Assembly: GCA_041389525.1 (NCBI GenBank)
Contig: JAWKRR010000031.1
Coordinates: forward strand, 1 to 64,000
Length of the DNA stretch: 64,000 nt
DNA from: JACKFB01 sp041389525
GTDB lineage: Bacteria; Myxococcota_A; UBA9042; PHBI01; JACKFB01
Direction of reading: 5' to 3'
The notes beneath the pieces were generated by a model that worked only from the letters and a program-made list of their open reading frames with translations, made no database searches and was not told the origin of the DNA. Position 1 is the first letter of the stretch; each line of letters begins with the position of its first letter. The translations under genes were made by a program, and so were the position numbers. Positions 33,495 through 48,400 of this stretch are shown here, piece after piece.

Positions 33495-36400
33495 ATGGTC
33501 ACAGGCACCGAGCGTCTAGGCGGTCTGCGGGCGTCGCGGCTGCTGCGGTCGCGGTCGGGCGCGGCGCGTGTCGCGGTGGTGGGATGGGTCCTGCTTGGGG
33601 CGATGGCGCCGGGCGCGACTGCGGCTCCGGTGGAGGGGCTGACCGGGGTTGTCGAGAACCGGGGGCAGGCTCCTGACGCGGTGCGTTTTGTCGGGCGCGC
33701 GGCCGGGCAGGTCCTGTTCTTCGACACGCGCGGGGTCACGCACGTGCCGCGGGCGGCCGAGCACTCCGCTGTGCGCCTGGAGATGCTGGGCGCGAATCCG
33801 GACCCGGAGGTGGCCGCCGCAGCGCCGCTCCCGGGGGTGGTGAATCGCTTTCGCGGCCAGGATCCGGCGGGCTGGCAGGATGGCCTCGCCCGCTTCGCGC
33901 AGGTTCGCTACACGGCGATCTACCCAGGCATCGACCTCGTCTTCAACACAGCCCAGGGCGAGCTGAAGCGCGATTTTCTGGTCGCCGCGGGCGCTGACCC
34001 GGCTGAGATCGCCTTTCGCTACCTCGGCGCCTCGTCGGTCGACCGCTCGCCGGGCGGCGCACTGCTCATCGACACCGGCCGCGCCGTGCTGACCGAGGCC
34101 GCGCCCGTCGCCTGGCAGGTCATCGGCGGCGCCCGCGAGCAGGTCGCCGTGGACTACGCCGTCGACCCCGAAGGCCGCGTGAGCTTCGACCTCGGCGCCT
34201 ACGACCCCGCCCACCCCCTGCTCATCGACCCCGGCCTCGATTTCGCGGCCTACGTCGGCGGGAACGCCTTCGACGAGGTAAACGCCGTCACCACCGACGC
34301 CTCCGGCAACGTCTACATCGCCGGCTCGACGACCTCGGCGGACCTCCCCATGGACGGGCCCGGCGCCGCCAAGTCGCTCCAAACCAACTCGCTCAACGGC
34401 AAGACCTACGTCTCTACCGACGCCTTCGTCGCCAAGCTCAGCCCCGACGGCGCGCTGGTCTGGGCGACCTACCTCGGCGGCAAGACCGACAAGTTCCCAA
34501 GTGGCATCTGCCTGGACGTGGACCCGCCCACCGACGACCCCAACTACATCTGCAACCAGCTGGTCCCGTCGCCCTGGGGCCTCGGCGGCATCGACGTCGC
34601 CCACGGGCTGGACGTCGGCAGCCCGGGGAGCCTCTACGTGGTCGGCCAGACGACCTCGACCGACTTCCCCATCGCCCCCATCGGCGCCGTCGTGCCCCAA
34701 TCGAAGCTGGCCGGCCGAGACTTCGACCCGCAGCACCCAGGCGCGCACTACGCCAGCGACGCCTTCTACGCGAACCTGTCGAAGACTAACGGCGGCCTCA
34801 CCATCTCGACCTACCTCGGCGGCTCGGGCCTGGACGTCGCCCGCGGGGTCGCCATCGACGACGGCGGCGCGGTCTGGGTCGTCGGCCACACCGCCTCGGC
34901 GGACTTCCCCACGACCGCCGATCGCCTCCAGCCCTGGATCGGCGGCCCCGCGGGGGCGTTCGCCGACGACGCCACCGCCGCCTTCGTCGTCCGCATGGGG
35001 CCGCTGCTCGGACCCGTGACCAGCATCTCCTCCCGCCTCGAATACGCCACGACCCTTGGCGGCTACGGCTTCGACGAGGCCAACGCCGTCGCCGTGAACG
35101 ACCACACCCACGAGGTCATCGTCGTCGGCTCGACCAGCGCGACCGACTTCGGCGGCGACGCCCTCAACGGCCCGCAGTACGGGCCCCAGGCCAGCTACGG
35201 AGGCGGCCACACCGACGGCTTCATCGCGGTGCTCGACGTCGACGCGCAGAAAGCCACGTCGCTGACCTACCTGACCTACTTCGGTGGCCCCGGCGCCGAC
35301 GAGATCAACGACGTCGCCTTCGACGACAGCGCCGGTCAGCGGCTGGTCTACGTCGTCGGCGCCACGAGCTCGCCCGGCCTCTGGTCCTCCGAATGTGCCG
35401 CAAATACCTACGATAATTGCGGCTCCGACGGGAACTGCGACTACGACGGGCAGTTCACCAACTACGACGACGCCTTCGTCGCGAAGCTGGACCTGGCCAC
35501 CCCGGGCGGCGCCTGCGGCTTCGTGCGCTACCTGGGCGGACAGCGCCGCGACCTGGCCCACGCCGTCGACATCGACACCACCCGCGGCGACGTCTACGTC
35601 ACCGGGACGACCTGGTCGGTCGACTTCCCGACCGTCGCCGCCTTTCAGCCCCGCAAGGCCGACGGCCGCTCCGCCGGGTGCCTGCCCAGCGACCCCTTCG
35701 ACTGCGCCAGCAACTCCGACGCCTTCTTCGCCCGCGTCAGCCCCGACGGCAAAGACCTGCTCATGGCGTCTTTCCTCGGCGGCACCGGCGACGCGGGCGA
35801 CCTGGACGACGACGCCGGCCTCGGCATCGCCTTCAGCGACACGGCCCTCGCCCGCCGCGCCTACCTCGTCGGCCGCACCCACAGCCCCGACTTCCCACAC
35901 CTCGCCGCCAAGCTCGACCAGCCGACCGTCATCGCCGACGCCAACGGCTACCTCGTCCGCGTCCCCGTCGACGTCGCCGACCTCGCCGTCACTCTCGATG
36001 TGCCAAAGTCCGTCAAACGCGGCGCCGACTTTACCCTGACGGCGACGGTCCACAACGACGGCCCCGAGGCCACCGCGTTCGCGCTCAGCGGCGAGGTCCC
36101 CGCTGGCTTCACCGTGAAGTCCGTGCCGCCGGGCTGCACCCACGACCTCAGCACCGCGAAGGTGCAGTGCGCGCCGTCGACGCCCCTGGCCCGCGGCGGC
36201 GAGCGCACCTACCCGCTGACCCTGACCGCCCCCGACACCGTGGTCCAGGTCAGCTTCGAGTTCGCCGCCGCCGGCACCGTGCGCGACCCGTACACGCCAA
36301 ACAACACAGCCCAGGCGACGACCCTGGTCGGCGGCGCCGAGCTCACGATTGAGGCCGCCACCTGCACCCGCCAGCGCATTGGCTACAAGGAGACCACCAC

Positions 36401-39400
36401 CTGCTCGATGGCGGCGAAGAACGCCGGCCCCGACGACGCGACCCACGTCGAAGCACAGCTCGAGATCCCTCAGTCCGGCCCGGACCTGCTGGAGTTCGTC
36501 GCCGCGCAGAGCAGCCCGGGCTGCGTCGCCAAGACCGCCGGCGGCGTGCTGCAGGTGTCCTGCCCGCTGGCGTCCACCCTGGCGAAGGGCGCCACCACCC
36601 AGCCGGCGATCATCAAGCTCCGCCCCGCGGCGACCACCGCGCGAGACTTCGACGCGCGCGTGACGATGACGGTGAGCAGCGACGCCCTCGCCCTGGCCGC
36701 GAGCGCCCCGCGCGGCAACGTCGCGACCACCGTCGTGCAGGTGCGCTACGTGCTGGTCGCCGTGACCGCCTTCACCGCGACCCCAGAGCCCGTCGGCATC
36801 GGCAAGCCGCTGACCTACTCCGTGACCGTCGAGAACCGCGGGCCCGGCGACGCCCAGAACCCGCCGATCCTGATGGCGCTGCCGGACCCCACGATGGCGC
36901 TGCTGACGACGGGCACGGACCCGCGCTGCAAAGCCTGGCAGGGCAGCGTCCACTGCGACCTGGGCGCGGCCAACCAGAACGGCAAGCTGGCCGAGGGTGA
37001 GTCGCTGACGTGGAAGTTCGTGGTCTCCGCGCCGACCAGCCAGAAGGTCATCACCTCCACCGTCTACACCGACTCCTTCAACGGCGGCGTCGCGCCAGCG
37101 CCCGACCCGAGCGCGAGCCGCTCGGTCGCGAGCCACGTCGGCTGGGCGGACGTGCAGGTCAGCCTCATCGAGTTCGTCGACCCGGCCTCGCCTCCGTACA
37201 AGCAGGCCGCGAACGCCACCATCGTCGCGACCCTGCACAACCTGACCGCGGACGTGGACGCCGACGGTGTCGTCGTGGAGTACGCCGCGCAGACCTCCGC
37301 GCTCGGCCACTCGGGCGCGACTCACGCGCTGTTCGGGGCGCCCACCGCGGGCGTTTACCCCGGCGGACCGACGCCGACCTGCGTCGAGGGGCCGCCGATT
37401 CGCTGCACCTTCCCGAAGATCGCCGCCAGCCCCGCCGATGGCGCCGCGACCCCGGTCACGATGAAGATCATCAGCGCGCCGGTCCGCGCGGGCACGCAGA
37501 CGCACACCTTCCGAATCGTGGGCGCGACGACGCCGGACCCGGCGCCGCTCAACAACACCGGGTCCAAGACGCAGCCGATCTCGGGCTTTGACGTGGCGCT
37601 CGCGCTGAGCGGCCCGACCGACGCGCTGGTGCGCGGGGTGCCGGCGCGATTCACCGCCGAGCAGAGCAACCTCGGCCCCGGGTCCACCGTCCCCGGCGGC
37701 GTCTTCACGGTCACCTACGACCCCGCGAACTGGGCCTGGGCCGGCCAGGTCAGCCACGACCAGCCGCCCGAGGTCTGCGTCGTGCCGAGCCCGGAGACCG
37801 GCACGGTGAAGTGCGCCACGAACAGCGCCGCGTCGGGCGGCCTGCCCTTCCCCTTCGCCACCACCGTCTTCGAGCTGACCCCGAAGAAGAAAGGCCCGCT
37901 GCCCATCGTGTTCGCGGCGACGGGCCGCTGGGCTGCCGACGACGTCAACCGCACCAACGACCGGGTGGCGCCTTTTTACGAGGTATTGTCTGCGGATTTG
38001 TCGCTACACGCCGACCCGCCGGCCACCGTCGAGGTGGGCGACACGGTGACCTACAAGGTCTTGGTCCAGAACCTGGGCAAGGCGGCGAGCGTGGCGCCGA
38101 AGGTGATCCACACCTTCCCGGCGGCCCACCTGGACTTCGTCGGGATGACGGGCGCCACCGGGTGCACCCAGACGGTGACGGGCGCTACGGCCACGGTGGT
38201 CTGCACCGGCATGGCCTACCCGGCTGAGATGGCGACGGCGGCTGAGCTGACCATCCAGTACACCGCCACGAAGTCCGGGACCTTCACGTCGACCTTCTTG
38301 GCGACGGACGGCGCCGGGGCCGTGAGCGAAGACCAGGACCCCAGCGACAACTCCGGATCCGTCGCGACGAAGATCGACGGGCCCGACCTGCGCATCGAGG
38401 GGCAGACGCAAGCCCCGGCGAACCCCGTCGGCAGCGCTCAGGCGGTGCGGACCTCCTTCGACGTCGTCAACCCGTCCACGAAAGAGGCCAGCGGCGCGTT
38501 TCAGCTGACCGTCTCCCTGTCCGGGGCCGCCGGCAAAGGCAAGATCGTCCTGGCGGAGGTCGGCGGCGTGCCCTGCCAGCTTGGCGCCGGGCCCACCCCC
38601 GCCGTCGCGCACTGCCTGCACGTGGCTGGGTTGCCGAAGGCCGTCTCGGGCTCGCCGCCGCCCAAGCTCGTCGCGAACGTCGACGTGCTGGGCCTTGGCC
38701 GCGGGACCTACACCATGGACGCGTGGCTGGCGCCGGTGAAGCCGGACCCGGACACGACGAACAACGTGTTCCGGCCTGGGCCCCTGACGACCGTGCGCGA
38801 GGGCTACGACCTCAGCGTGGCGCTGACGGTGGACCCCGCCAAGCTCAAGCGCGGCGGGGCGACCGCGCCCTACACGGTGACGGTGACGAACTCGCGGGCG
38901 TCCACGGCGGACAACGCCAAGCTCGAGGTCTTCTACCCCGACGGCCGCCTCAGCAAGATGAGCGCGACGGTCAGCGGCGGCGGGGCCTGCGCCGTCGTCG
39001 AGCCGCCCGGCCTGATGACCTGCGACCTGGGCAACCTCGCCAAAGGCCAGAGCGCGACGGTCACTTTGGCGATGAACGGCGTGCGCGAGGGCGTGTCGCC
39101 GGTCACCTACACCGCCTACGCAGACCGCCCCGAGCTCGAGGAGAACAAGGCGAACGACAAGGCCACCGAGCAGCGGCAGGTCGTCGGCGCCAACCTGACC
39201 GTCAGCCAGATCGTCTGGCCCGCCTCGCCCATCGGCTCCGGCAAGACCGTGACCCTGAAGGCGACGGTGAAGAACGCGTCGACCGCGGCGATCTCGCCCG
39301 CGACTTCGAAGCCCGTGACCTTCGTGCACACCGGCTTCGGCGACCACTACCGGCTCGCGCCCGGCTCGGCCGGCAGCTTCTGCGCCCAGGGCGCGGGCAA

Positions 39401-42400
39401 GGTGACCTGCCAGCTCGGGACCATGGCGGCGGGCGCAGAGGTCGAGCTTAGCCTGACCTACCTGACCGACAAGCCCGGCACGTTCATCGACACCCTCGAA
39501 GTGTCCGAGCCCGCCGGCACCGTGGACGAGGCGCCGAACGACAACCAGGCCGCCCGCAACGACGGCGAGGTCACCGGCCCCGACCTCGTCATCGAGCGCG
39601 TGTCCGCGGACACCGAGGTCGGCCTGGGCGACTACGCGTCGGTCACCTATCGCGTGCGCAACGCGTCGACCACGCTGCTCGCCGAGAAGGTCAAGCTGCG
39701 CCTCACCCCGCGCCCGGGCGGCACCGGGGCGCTGAAGGTGCCTGCGGCCCAGGCCGTCCCTTGCGCGACGCTGCCCTCCGGGGTGGTCGAGTGCGAGCTT
39801 GGCGACCTGACGGCGGGCGCCTCCTCGGCCGACGCGGTGGTCCAGTTCGAGGCCGACAAGGCCGGCACCGTGACCGTCGACGCCGTCGCCAGCGAGCTGA
39901 CGGGCAAGGACATGACCCCCGCCAACAACGCCGACGCGCTCGCTATCCTTATAAAGGGGCCCGATCTGGCCGCCACGGTCGGGCCCACCCCGATTAGCCC
40001 GGCAACACAGCCGCGTAACCAGCCGTTCACCTACACCGTCACCGTCGCGAACCTCAGCACCGCCAAGGCGCTCAACGCCGCGCTCGCCGTCAGCACCGAC
40101 GCCAGCGTCCGCTTCGTCAGCGGCACCGTCAGCGGCGGCCAAGGCGCCTGCAAACCCGCCAGCAGCGGCGCTCAGTGCGAGCTCGCCGACACGGCGGTCT
40201 ACCCGCTGACCGTGGCCCTCACCCTGCGACCGACCCGCGCCGGGACCTTCTCGTTGGTGGCGACGGCCACCGCCAAAGACGACACCAACCCGGCCAACAA
40301 CAGCGCGCCCGCCACGAGCTTCACGGTCGACGGCGCCGATCTCTCCGTAGCCATCAGCGCCAGCGCGGCCCAGGTCATCTCCGGCGAGACCACGGACCTC
40401 GTCGTCGAGGTCCGAAACGCCGGCCCCGCCGACGCCGACCAGGTGCGGCTGGTCCACGCCTTCGACTTTCGCCACCTGCGCTTCGTCGGCTCGTCGCCAC
40501 CGTCGCTCTGCCACCACGTCGCCGGCAGCGGGCAGACCGTCTGCCAGTTCGGCCCGCTGGCGAAGAGCGCGCTGCAGCAGATCACCCTGACCTACCGCGG
40601 CGTCAGAGCGGGCGCGGTGACCAGCAGCGTCACGGTGGACGAGCCGGGCCTGACCGACCCGACGCCGGCCGACACCACGGCGAGCTTCTCGACGCAGGTG
40701 CGCGGAGCCGATCTCGGGCTGGCGCTCACCGACGCGCCCGACCCCGTGGCGGCGCTGGGCACCATCACCTACCAGGGCGTGGTGACCAACTACGGTCCCG
40801 CGAAGGCCGAGAACGTCGTGACCCGCTTCACGCTGCCGCCCGAGGTGAACTTCCAGGTCAGCACCAGCCCCGACTGCAGACAGACCACCGCCGTCAGCCG
40901 CACCGTGGACTGCGTCTTCAGCGGCGTGCTGCCGGTGGGCGACTCGCTGAGCTACACGCTGCTGGCCGACGCCATCACGCCGACCACCACCGCGAGCTGC
41001 TCGGCCACGACCGAGAGCGACCCGGGCGACGACGGCGCCCAGCCGAACAGCGCCAGCGTCGGCACCACCATCACCAGCGGAGACCCCGACGCGGACGGGG
41101 TCCCCGACGCGGTCGAGGACGGGGCGCCCAACAATGGCGACGGCAACGGCGACGGGATCCGCGACAAAAGCCAGCCCGAGGTTAGCTCGACCAAGACGTC
41201 CGCTGGCGATTACGTGACGCTGGTCACGAGCGCTGGCGCGCTGAAGGCCGTGACCTCCCAGGCGCCCGCCCAGCCTACGCCCGCCGGGGTCGCCTTCCCC
41301 GTCGACGCCATCAGCTATCAGATCGCCGGCCTCGCTCCGGGCGCGTCGGTGACCGTCCAGGTCATCCTGTCGACCGGCATCCCGGCGTGGGCTTACTGGA
41401 AGTACGGCCCCGAGCCGGGAAACGCGACGCCGCACTGGTACGACTTCAGCTTCGACGGCAGCACCGGGGCGGTCGCCACCAACCGCACCACCCTGACGCT
41501 GACCTTCGTGGACGGCGGCCGCGGGGACGACGACCAGACCGCCAACGGCACCATCACCGACCCGGGCGCGCCGGCGCTGCGGCGGCTCGTGGTGGACAGC
41601 GAGGGGGGCGGGGCCGACCTGGCGCCGGGCGACGGATTGTGCAATGCGGGAGGCGGCGCGTGCACGCTGCGGGCGGCCATCGAGGAGGCGAACGCGAACC
41701 CCGACTACTTCTACATCGGGTTCGATGTGCCAGACGCGGACGGGGTACTCGGGGTGAGCCTGGGCGGCGCGCTGCCCACGGTCACCCAGCCCCTGGTCAT
41801 CGACGGGACGACGCAGCCGGGCTACGCGGGCGCGCCGATTGTTGCAGTGCAGGGTAGCGGGGCCTGGAGCGTCACGGCGGGTGACAGCGCGCTCCGGGGC
41901 CTGAGCACGGGGCCGCTGCGCATTGAGGGGGCCGGGCACGTGTGCGTGACGGACGGCTTCGTGGACGGGCTGACCATCGACGGGGTGCCGAGCAACGTCG
42001 TGCGGCGCTCGGTGCTGCTGGGGCCGCGGATCTCGGGCGGGCCCGCGTTCGCCAACCGGATCCTCGACTGCGAGATCCCCGCGGGCGGTCTGGTGCTCGA
42101 GAACTCCAGCGCCGCGTTGGTGCGTGGATGCAGCATCTACGGGGCCTTCGGGACCTACGGCGTCGACATCGTCGGCCAGTACGCGACGGCTAACCTGATC
42201 TCGGGCAACCTCATCGGGTTGGGGCCGGATGGCGAGTGCACGAGCTTTGGCTCGGACCCGGGGACCAACACGGCGGGGGCTGGGCCGTGCACCGGCGGCG
42301 CGTCGCTGTGGGGCGTGCGGATCGCGGGCGGGGCCAACAACAACCTGATCGGCGGCGAGCTGGCGCTCGACGGGAACGTGATCAGCGGGAACGGCCAGGG

Positions 42401-45400
42401 CGGCGTGCTCATCGTCGGCGGGGGGTATGGCAACCGGGTCGCGGGCAACCTGATCGGCACGGACACCCTGGGGCTGGCGGAGCGGCACGCGGTCTCGGGG
42501 ACGTACCAGCTCTCGAATCAGGGTCCGTGCGTGGTCGTAGACGGAAGCAGCGACAACGTGATCGGCGGGGACAGCCCCGGCTGGGGCAACATCTGCGCGG
42601 ACCGGGGCATGGTGGTGCGCGGCGGCGATGCCGAGCGCAACGTGGTCCAGGGCAACTGGGTGATGTTGGACGCGCGCGGGGACGTGCCGTGGGTGCGCCT
42701 GAGCCTGGACGACGTGCTGCTGGTCGACGGCGCCGTGGACACGCTCATCGATGAAAACGTGGTGCCGACCATCGAGGTCACGGGCGCGGCCAACGGGACC
42801 GAGATCCGGCTCAACCGAATCGGCACCGACAGCACGGGGAGCGTCGTCTTCTACGCGGACACGTCGACGCCTGGGACCACGCGCATCTGGTCGCGCGGCG
42901 TGATGATTCACGGCGGCGCGTCCTCGACCCGGGTGAACGACAACGTCATCGGCGGCAGCTATCTGCACGGCGTCGACATCTGGGAGGACGCCGGGTTCGT
43001 GACGCTGACTGACAATAAGATAGGCGTCGACGCGACGGGGCTTTCGCCGCTGCCGAACTACAAGGCGGGGATTCACGCGGACTCGCGCTTCGGTGGCGGG
43101 GTCCACGACCTGCTCATCGCGGATAATATCGTCGCCGCGAACGGGCCGGCGGGGGTGTTCGCGCACGACCTGGACTACCCGTTCTCGGGGATCTGGCTGC
43201 GCGAGGGGACGGCGCGGGCGACCGTGCGGGACAACGTCGTGGGGCTGGGCGGTGACGGGCTGACGCCCATGGGGCATCAGGCTCAGGGGATCTGGGCCAA
43301 CGGGGCGCCCGACGTGCTCATCGAGGGCAATCGGGTGGGCGCGAACCTGGGCGACGGCATCCGGGTGGACGATGGGCCGGGGATTCCCTACCCGTCGGTG
43401 AACGCGGTGGTGCGGAAAAACACAGTCGGTACCGACCTGCTTGGGCTGGCGGACCTCGGGAACGGGGGGCAGGGGATACACGTCCAGGCCAGCTCGGGCG
43501 TGCAGATCGGCGGCGTGGGGCCGGGCGAGGGGAACACCGTGGCGCACAACGCGCTGTCGGGGATCTGGATCGAGTCGGCCGGCACGATGAACACGGCGCG
43601 GGGCAACAGCGCGTTCGATAATGGCTGGCTGGGGCTGGACCTGAACTTCCTGGGCGTGGACCCGCAGGACGGGCAGAGCGGGTCGACGACGAACTCGGGC
43701 ATCGATTACCCGACGCTGACGGGGGCGACGTCGGGCGGGGGGCTGGTGACGGTGGCGGGGACGCTGCAGCACAGCGCGAACGCGACGTACACGGTGGATC
43801 TCTACCTGGACGCGGTGCCCGACCCGACGGGGCATGGCGAGGGGCGGACGTGGCTGGGGGCTGTGGAGGCGACGACGGACGGCAGCGGGGCCGGGGCTTT
43901 CAGCGCGCCGGTGGACCTGGGCGGGGCTGCGGGCGCCTTTGTGTCGGCGACGGCGACGGACAGCGTCGGCAACACGTCGGAGCTTTCGCACTACACGTGG
44001 ATCGACGCGCCGGCGGTCTGGACGGACCTGGGCGTGGGGCTGGGCGAGGCGGCGGGCAGCGAGAAGGTGTGCGCGGGCGCCGGCATCACCTACAGCGCCG
44101 TCGTGAGGGTGAGCGGGCCGGCGGCCGCGGACGACGTGGTGCTGAGCTTCACCTACCCGCCGGGCGTGACGCGGGTTCAAGAGAGCGGCGGGCCCTTCAG
44201 CTGCACCTTCGCCGCGCCGGTCGCGACCTGCACCGCGGCGACGCTGGCGCCCGGCACCTACACGCCGTTTTTCATAGGCACCGCCACGCAAAACGGGCTG
44301 CCCGAGGCCGCGGTCAGCGTGACCACCGCGACCACCGACGCCAACCTGGCCAACAACGCCGACACCGAGCAGACCGTGGTGGGGCTTGTCGAGTTCGGCG
44401 TCGAGGTGCTGCCCGCGGGGCCGGCCGCGGTCGGGCTGCCGGTGGAGGTCAGCGCGCGCGTGGACCACGGTTTTCTGGGGGGCTGCCCGGTGCCGCCCGT
44501 GGTGACGCTGCCGCTGCCGCCGGGCGCGACCTTCGCGGGTGCTGACCCCGACACGGGTAGCTGCGCGGAGGCGGCGGGCGTCGTGACCTGCACGCTGGAC
44601 CCGGTCGCGGCTGGCGCCGAGACGACCGTGCGGGTGTCGCTGGTGCCCGCGGCGGCCGACGAGGTCACGCTGACCATGACCGTCGGGGGCGAGAGCGTCA
44701 CCGAGGTCGAGCCGGCGGACAACGCGAGCAGCGTGGTGCTGACGGTGCACGATGCGGTCAGCGATTTGGTGGTCGCGCACGACGCGGTGGCCGGGTTCGC
44801 GGGGCTCGGCGAGCTGTTCGAGACCGCGGTGACCGTGACGAACAAGGGGCCGTCGCCGGCCGCCAACGTCGTGCTGACGGACACCCTGCCGGACCTCGCG
44901 ACGCTGGCGCTGGGGGATGTGACCGCGACGAAGGGCACCTGCGTGCCGGGGCTCTCGGCGGGCGGGCAGCTCGACGGCACCTTGGTCTGCGCGCTGGGGA
45001 CGCTGGCCGCGGGCGAGGCGGCGACCGTCCGCTTCGGCGCGGCGGCACTCGCCAGCGGGCTGGTCTTCAACGAGGCCTGCGCCGAGGCGGTCGGGCTCGA
45101 GGCCACGCCGAACGACAACTGCAGCACCTTTGGCCTGTCGCTCGGGCCGGTGGACCTTCACCCGGCGGTGTCCGGCGCCCCCAACCCGGTCGAGACCGGC
45201 AGCCCGCTGGTCGTGACCGTGACGCTCGACAACGACGGCCCGACCACCGCCGTCAACGCCGGCTTCCGCACCACGCTGCCGGTCACCGCGCGCTTCGATG
45301 GCGCTGGCGCGGGTGCGGATTGCGCGCTGGGCCACGACGACGCCTTGGACGTCGACCTCGTCATCTGCGCGGTCGGCGACATCCCAAGCGGCCAGTCGGC

Positions 45401-48400
45401 GGCGGTCGAATTGACCTTCACGCCGCTGACGGGCCCGCTCTTCTTCGCGACGACGTGGAGCCAGTCCGACAGCTACGACACCGCGACCTTCAACGACTCC
45501 ACCGCGGTGAGCGTGGCCGTGACCCCGGCTAGCTCGGGCTCGCGCTGCCCGGTGGGGCGCCAGCTCGCCACGCTGCTGCCCGACGACAGCGAGACCGGCG
45601 GCGCAGGCTGGATCACGTCGTCCAACGATTTCTGCAACGCCCCCGACTGCACCGCCGCGGTCTGGGGCCTGAGCCCCGACGCGGCGTCCGACGGCGACTT
45701 CAGCTGGCATATCCCCGCAATCGTCGGCCAATCCTGGACCACCAACGTCTCGCCGGCCTTCGACCTCAGCGGCGACATCGTCGACCCCGAGCTGGTCTTC
45801 TGGCATCGCTGGGACTACCCGGCCAGCGACGGCGGCCGCGTCTGGCTCAGCATCGACGGGGGCGCGACCTTCATCATCGCCAACGACTGGCTCGAGAACG
45901 GCCCCAGCTCGTTCCCGGCGGGGCTGGCCTTTCAGCCCGGCTACTCCGGGCAGAGCCCCGCGTGGCCCGCCTTCGAGCGGTCGGTCGTCGACCTCTCGGT
46001 GCGGCTGGGCGACCCGGCGCTGCGCTTGGGCTTCTTGTCGGGCACGGCCAGCTCCAGCGCGGGCGGGCCGGGCTGGTGGGTGGACCAGATCGCGGTCGAG
46101 GCGTGCGTGCCCGCGGTGGTCGGGGTCGACGCGGACGTGTCGCTCGCGCTGACCGGGCCGGGCGCGGCCGAGGTGCTGACGCCGCTGAGCTATACGGTGA
46201 CTGCCGAGAACGCCGGACCGCTGGACGCCACCGGCGTGTCGGTCGCGCTGGCTGTGGGCGCCGGGCTCGAGCTCTACAGCCCCGATTGTGGGGAGGCGCC
46301 CGGCGGCTTGGTCTGCGCGCTGGGGACGGTGGCCGCGGGCGCCGCGCGGGTGGTGACGCTGACGGGAACTGCGACCGCGCCAGGCTCGCCGGGGATCGCG
46401 GCCACGGCCACGGCGGCGGAGCCCGACCCCGCCCCTGCGAACAACACGGCCGCGGTGACCACGGCGGTCAGCGGCGACCACCGTGTCGACCTGAGCGTCA
46501 GCGTCGCGTCCGCGCCCGCGGCCTTGGATGTCGGCGAGAGCGGCGTGGTGCGCTTCGCCGTGGCCAACGCGGGGCCAGACTCCGCCGACGTGGTCTTCGA
46601 CGCGGCGCTGCCGCCCGGCGTGCTGACCGCGGACGCGACGACACCGAGCGCCGGCGCGTGCTCGCACAGCGGCGGCGTCGTGACCTGCGCGCTCGGAGCG
46701 CTGGCCCCGTCCGGCAGCGCGACGGTCGAGCTGACTCTCGCTGCGATTGCACCAGCCGCCGCCACGATCGCCGCCAGCGTCACCTTGGCAGACCCAGCGA
46801 ATCCGCCCACGGCCGAGCTTCAGCCCTCCGACAACACAGTGACTGTCGAGGTCTCGGTGGTACAGACGGCCCCGTCGGCGGACCTCGCGGTGGCGGTGGA
46901 GGTCGAGCCCTCGACGGTCCTGCTCGAGGACGCGAGCACGGCCAGCATCGCGGTGGTCAATCTGGGGCCGGATGCGGCGACGGAGCTGGTCGTAGCGGTA
47001 GGGATCTCGGGCGATGCTGTCTTTGCCGACCCGACGACGGACGACCCGCAGGCGGTGTGCGACGGGGCCTCGGGGACCTGCACCATCGCGGACCTGGCGC
47101 CCGGGGGCGTGTGGCTCATCAGCTGGGCGGTCACGCCGGCCTCGGTCGGCGCCGCGACGGTCGAAGCCGCCGTGACCTCGGCCACCGGGGACCCCGTGGC
47201 GGCAAACGACAGCGCCTCCGCGACGGTCACCGCGCTCGCCCCGGTCGCCGGCCTCTCGCTCGCCTGGACGCTGCCCGCGGGTGCCAAGCGCCACGCCGAG
47301 CCCTTCTCCGCGACGGTCACCGCCAGCAACGCCGGCCCGCTTCACGCCGCCGAGGTCAGCGTGCGGGTCACGGCGGCGGGCGTGCGGGTCGTCGAGGCTC
47401 CGGACGGGTGCGAGGCGGGCGCCGTCGAGACGATTTGCGACCTGGGGACGGTCGAGGGCTCAGCCAGCAAATCCCTCGTATTTACCTTGCTCGCCGACGC
47501 CCCGGGCCCGGCCTCGCTGCTGGCCGTCGGCGCGACGACGACGCCCGACGCCACCGCGGCCGACGACAGCGCGAGCGCGGCGCTCGTCGTGCTGGAGGGC
47601 GCGGCCGACCTCGCCATCGCCGCGACCCTCGGCACCCCCGCGCCCGCGGTGGGCCAGCCAGTACAAATCACTTTTGACGTCAGCCACTTGAGCGGCGACG
47701 ACGCCCACGCGGTGCACGTCTTCGTCGGCTGGCCGGCCGGCGCCGCCTCACCCGCCGCCTCGTCGGCGGACGGCACCTGCGTCGTCGCGGCCGACGGCGC
47801 GGCCTGCGATCTCGGCACCTTGCTGTCGGGCGGCGGCGCGGCGGTGACCGTCGCGTACACGCCGACCTCCGCGGGGGTGCAGGTCGTCAGCGGCAGCGCC
47901 ACCGCGGCGACCGCCGACCCCGCGCCGGGCGACAACGTGGTCTTCGTCAGCGTGAAGGCGACCCTGGCCTGCGGCGGCAGCCCCTGCGACGACGGCAACC
48001 CCTGCACCGCGGACGTCTGCGACCCGCTGGCCGGGTGCACCAGCGCGCCCGCGCCCGGGAGCTGCAACGACGGCGACCCCTGCACCACCGCCGACGCCTG
48101 CCTCGGCGGGGTCTGCGTGGGCGGCGGTCCGGTGGGCTGCGACGACGGCGACGCCTGCACGTTTGACCTGTGCGCGCCCGACACGGGCTGCGCGCACCTG
48201 GCCGCACCGCTGGTGTGCGACGACGGCAGCGCGTGCACCCTGCTGGACCTGTGCGTCGCCGGCACCTGCACGGGCTTTGACGCGCTGGACTGCGCCGACG
48301 ACGACGACTGCACGCTCAACACCTGCGTGGCCGCCAGCGGGTGCGTCACCACCGCGGCGCCCGGATGCTGCACCGCAGCATCAGACTGCGATGACGGCAA

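Noticed and set aside
33516..37757. Minus-strand open frame of 1413 codons
   Set aside because: Antisense shadow of the same giant gene, with low-complexity basic composition.
38004..47345. Minus-strand open frame of 3113 codons
   Set aside because: It is a mirror of the 5522-aa gene in GC-rich DNA. The translation is Arg/Gly/Val-rich with no motif or ribosome-binding site, and the sense strand has clear domains.
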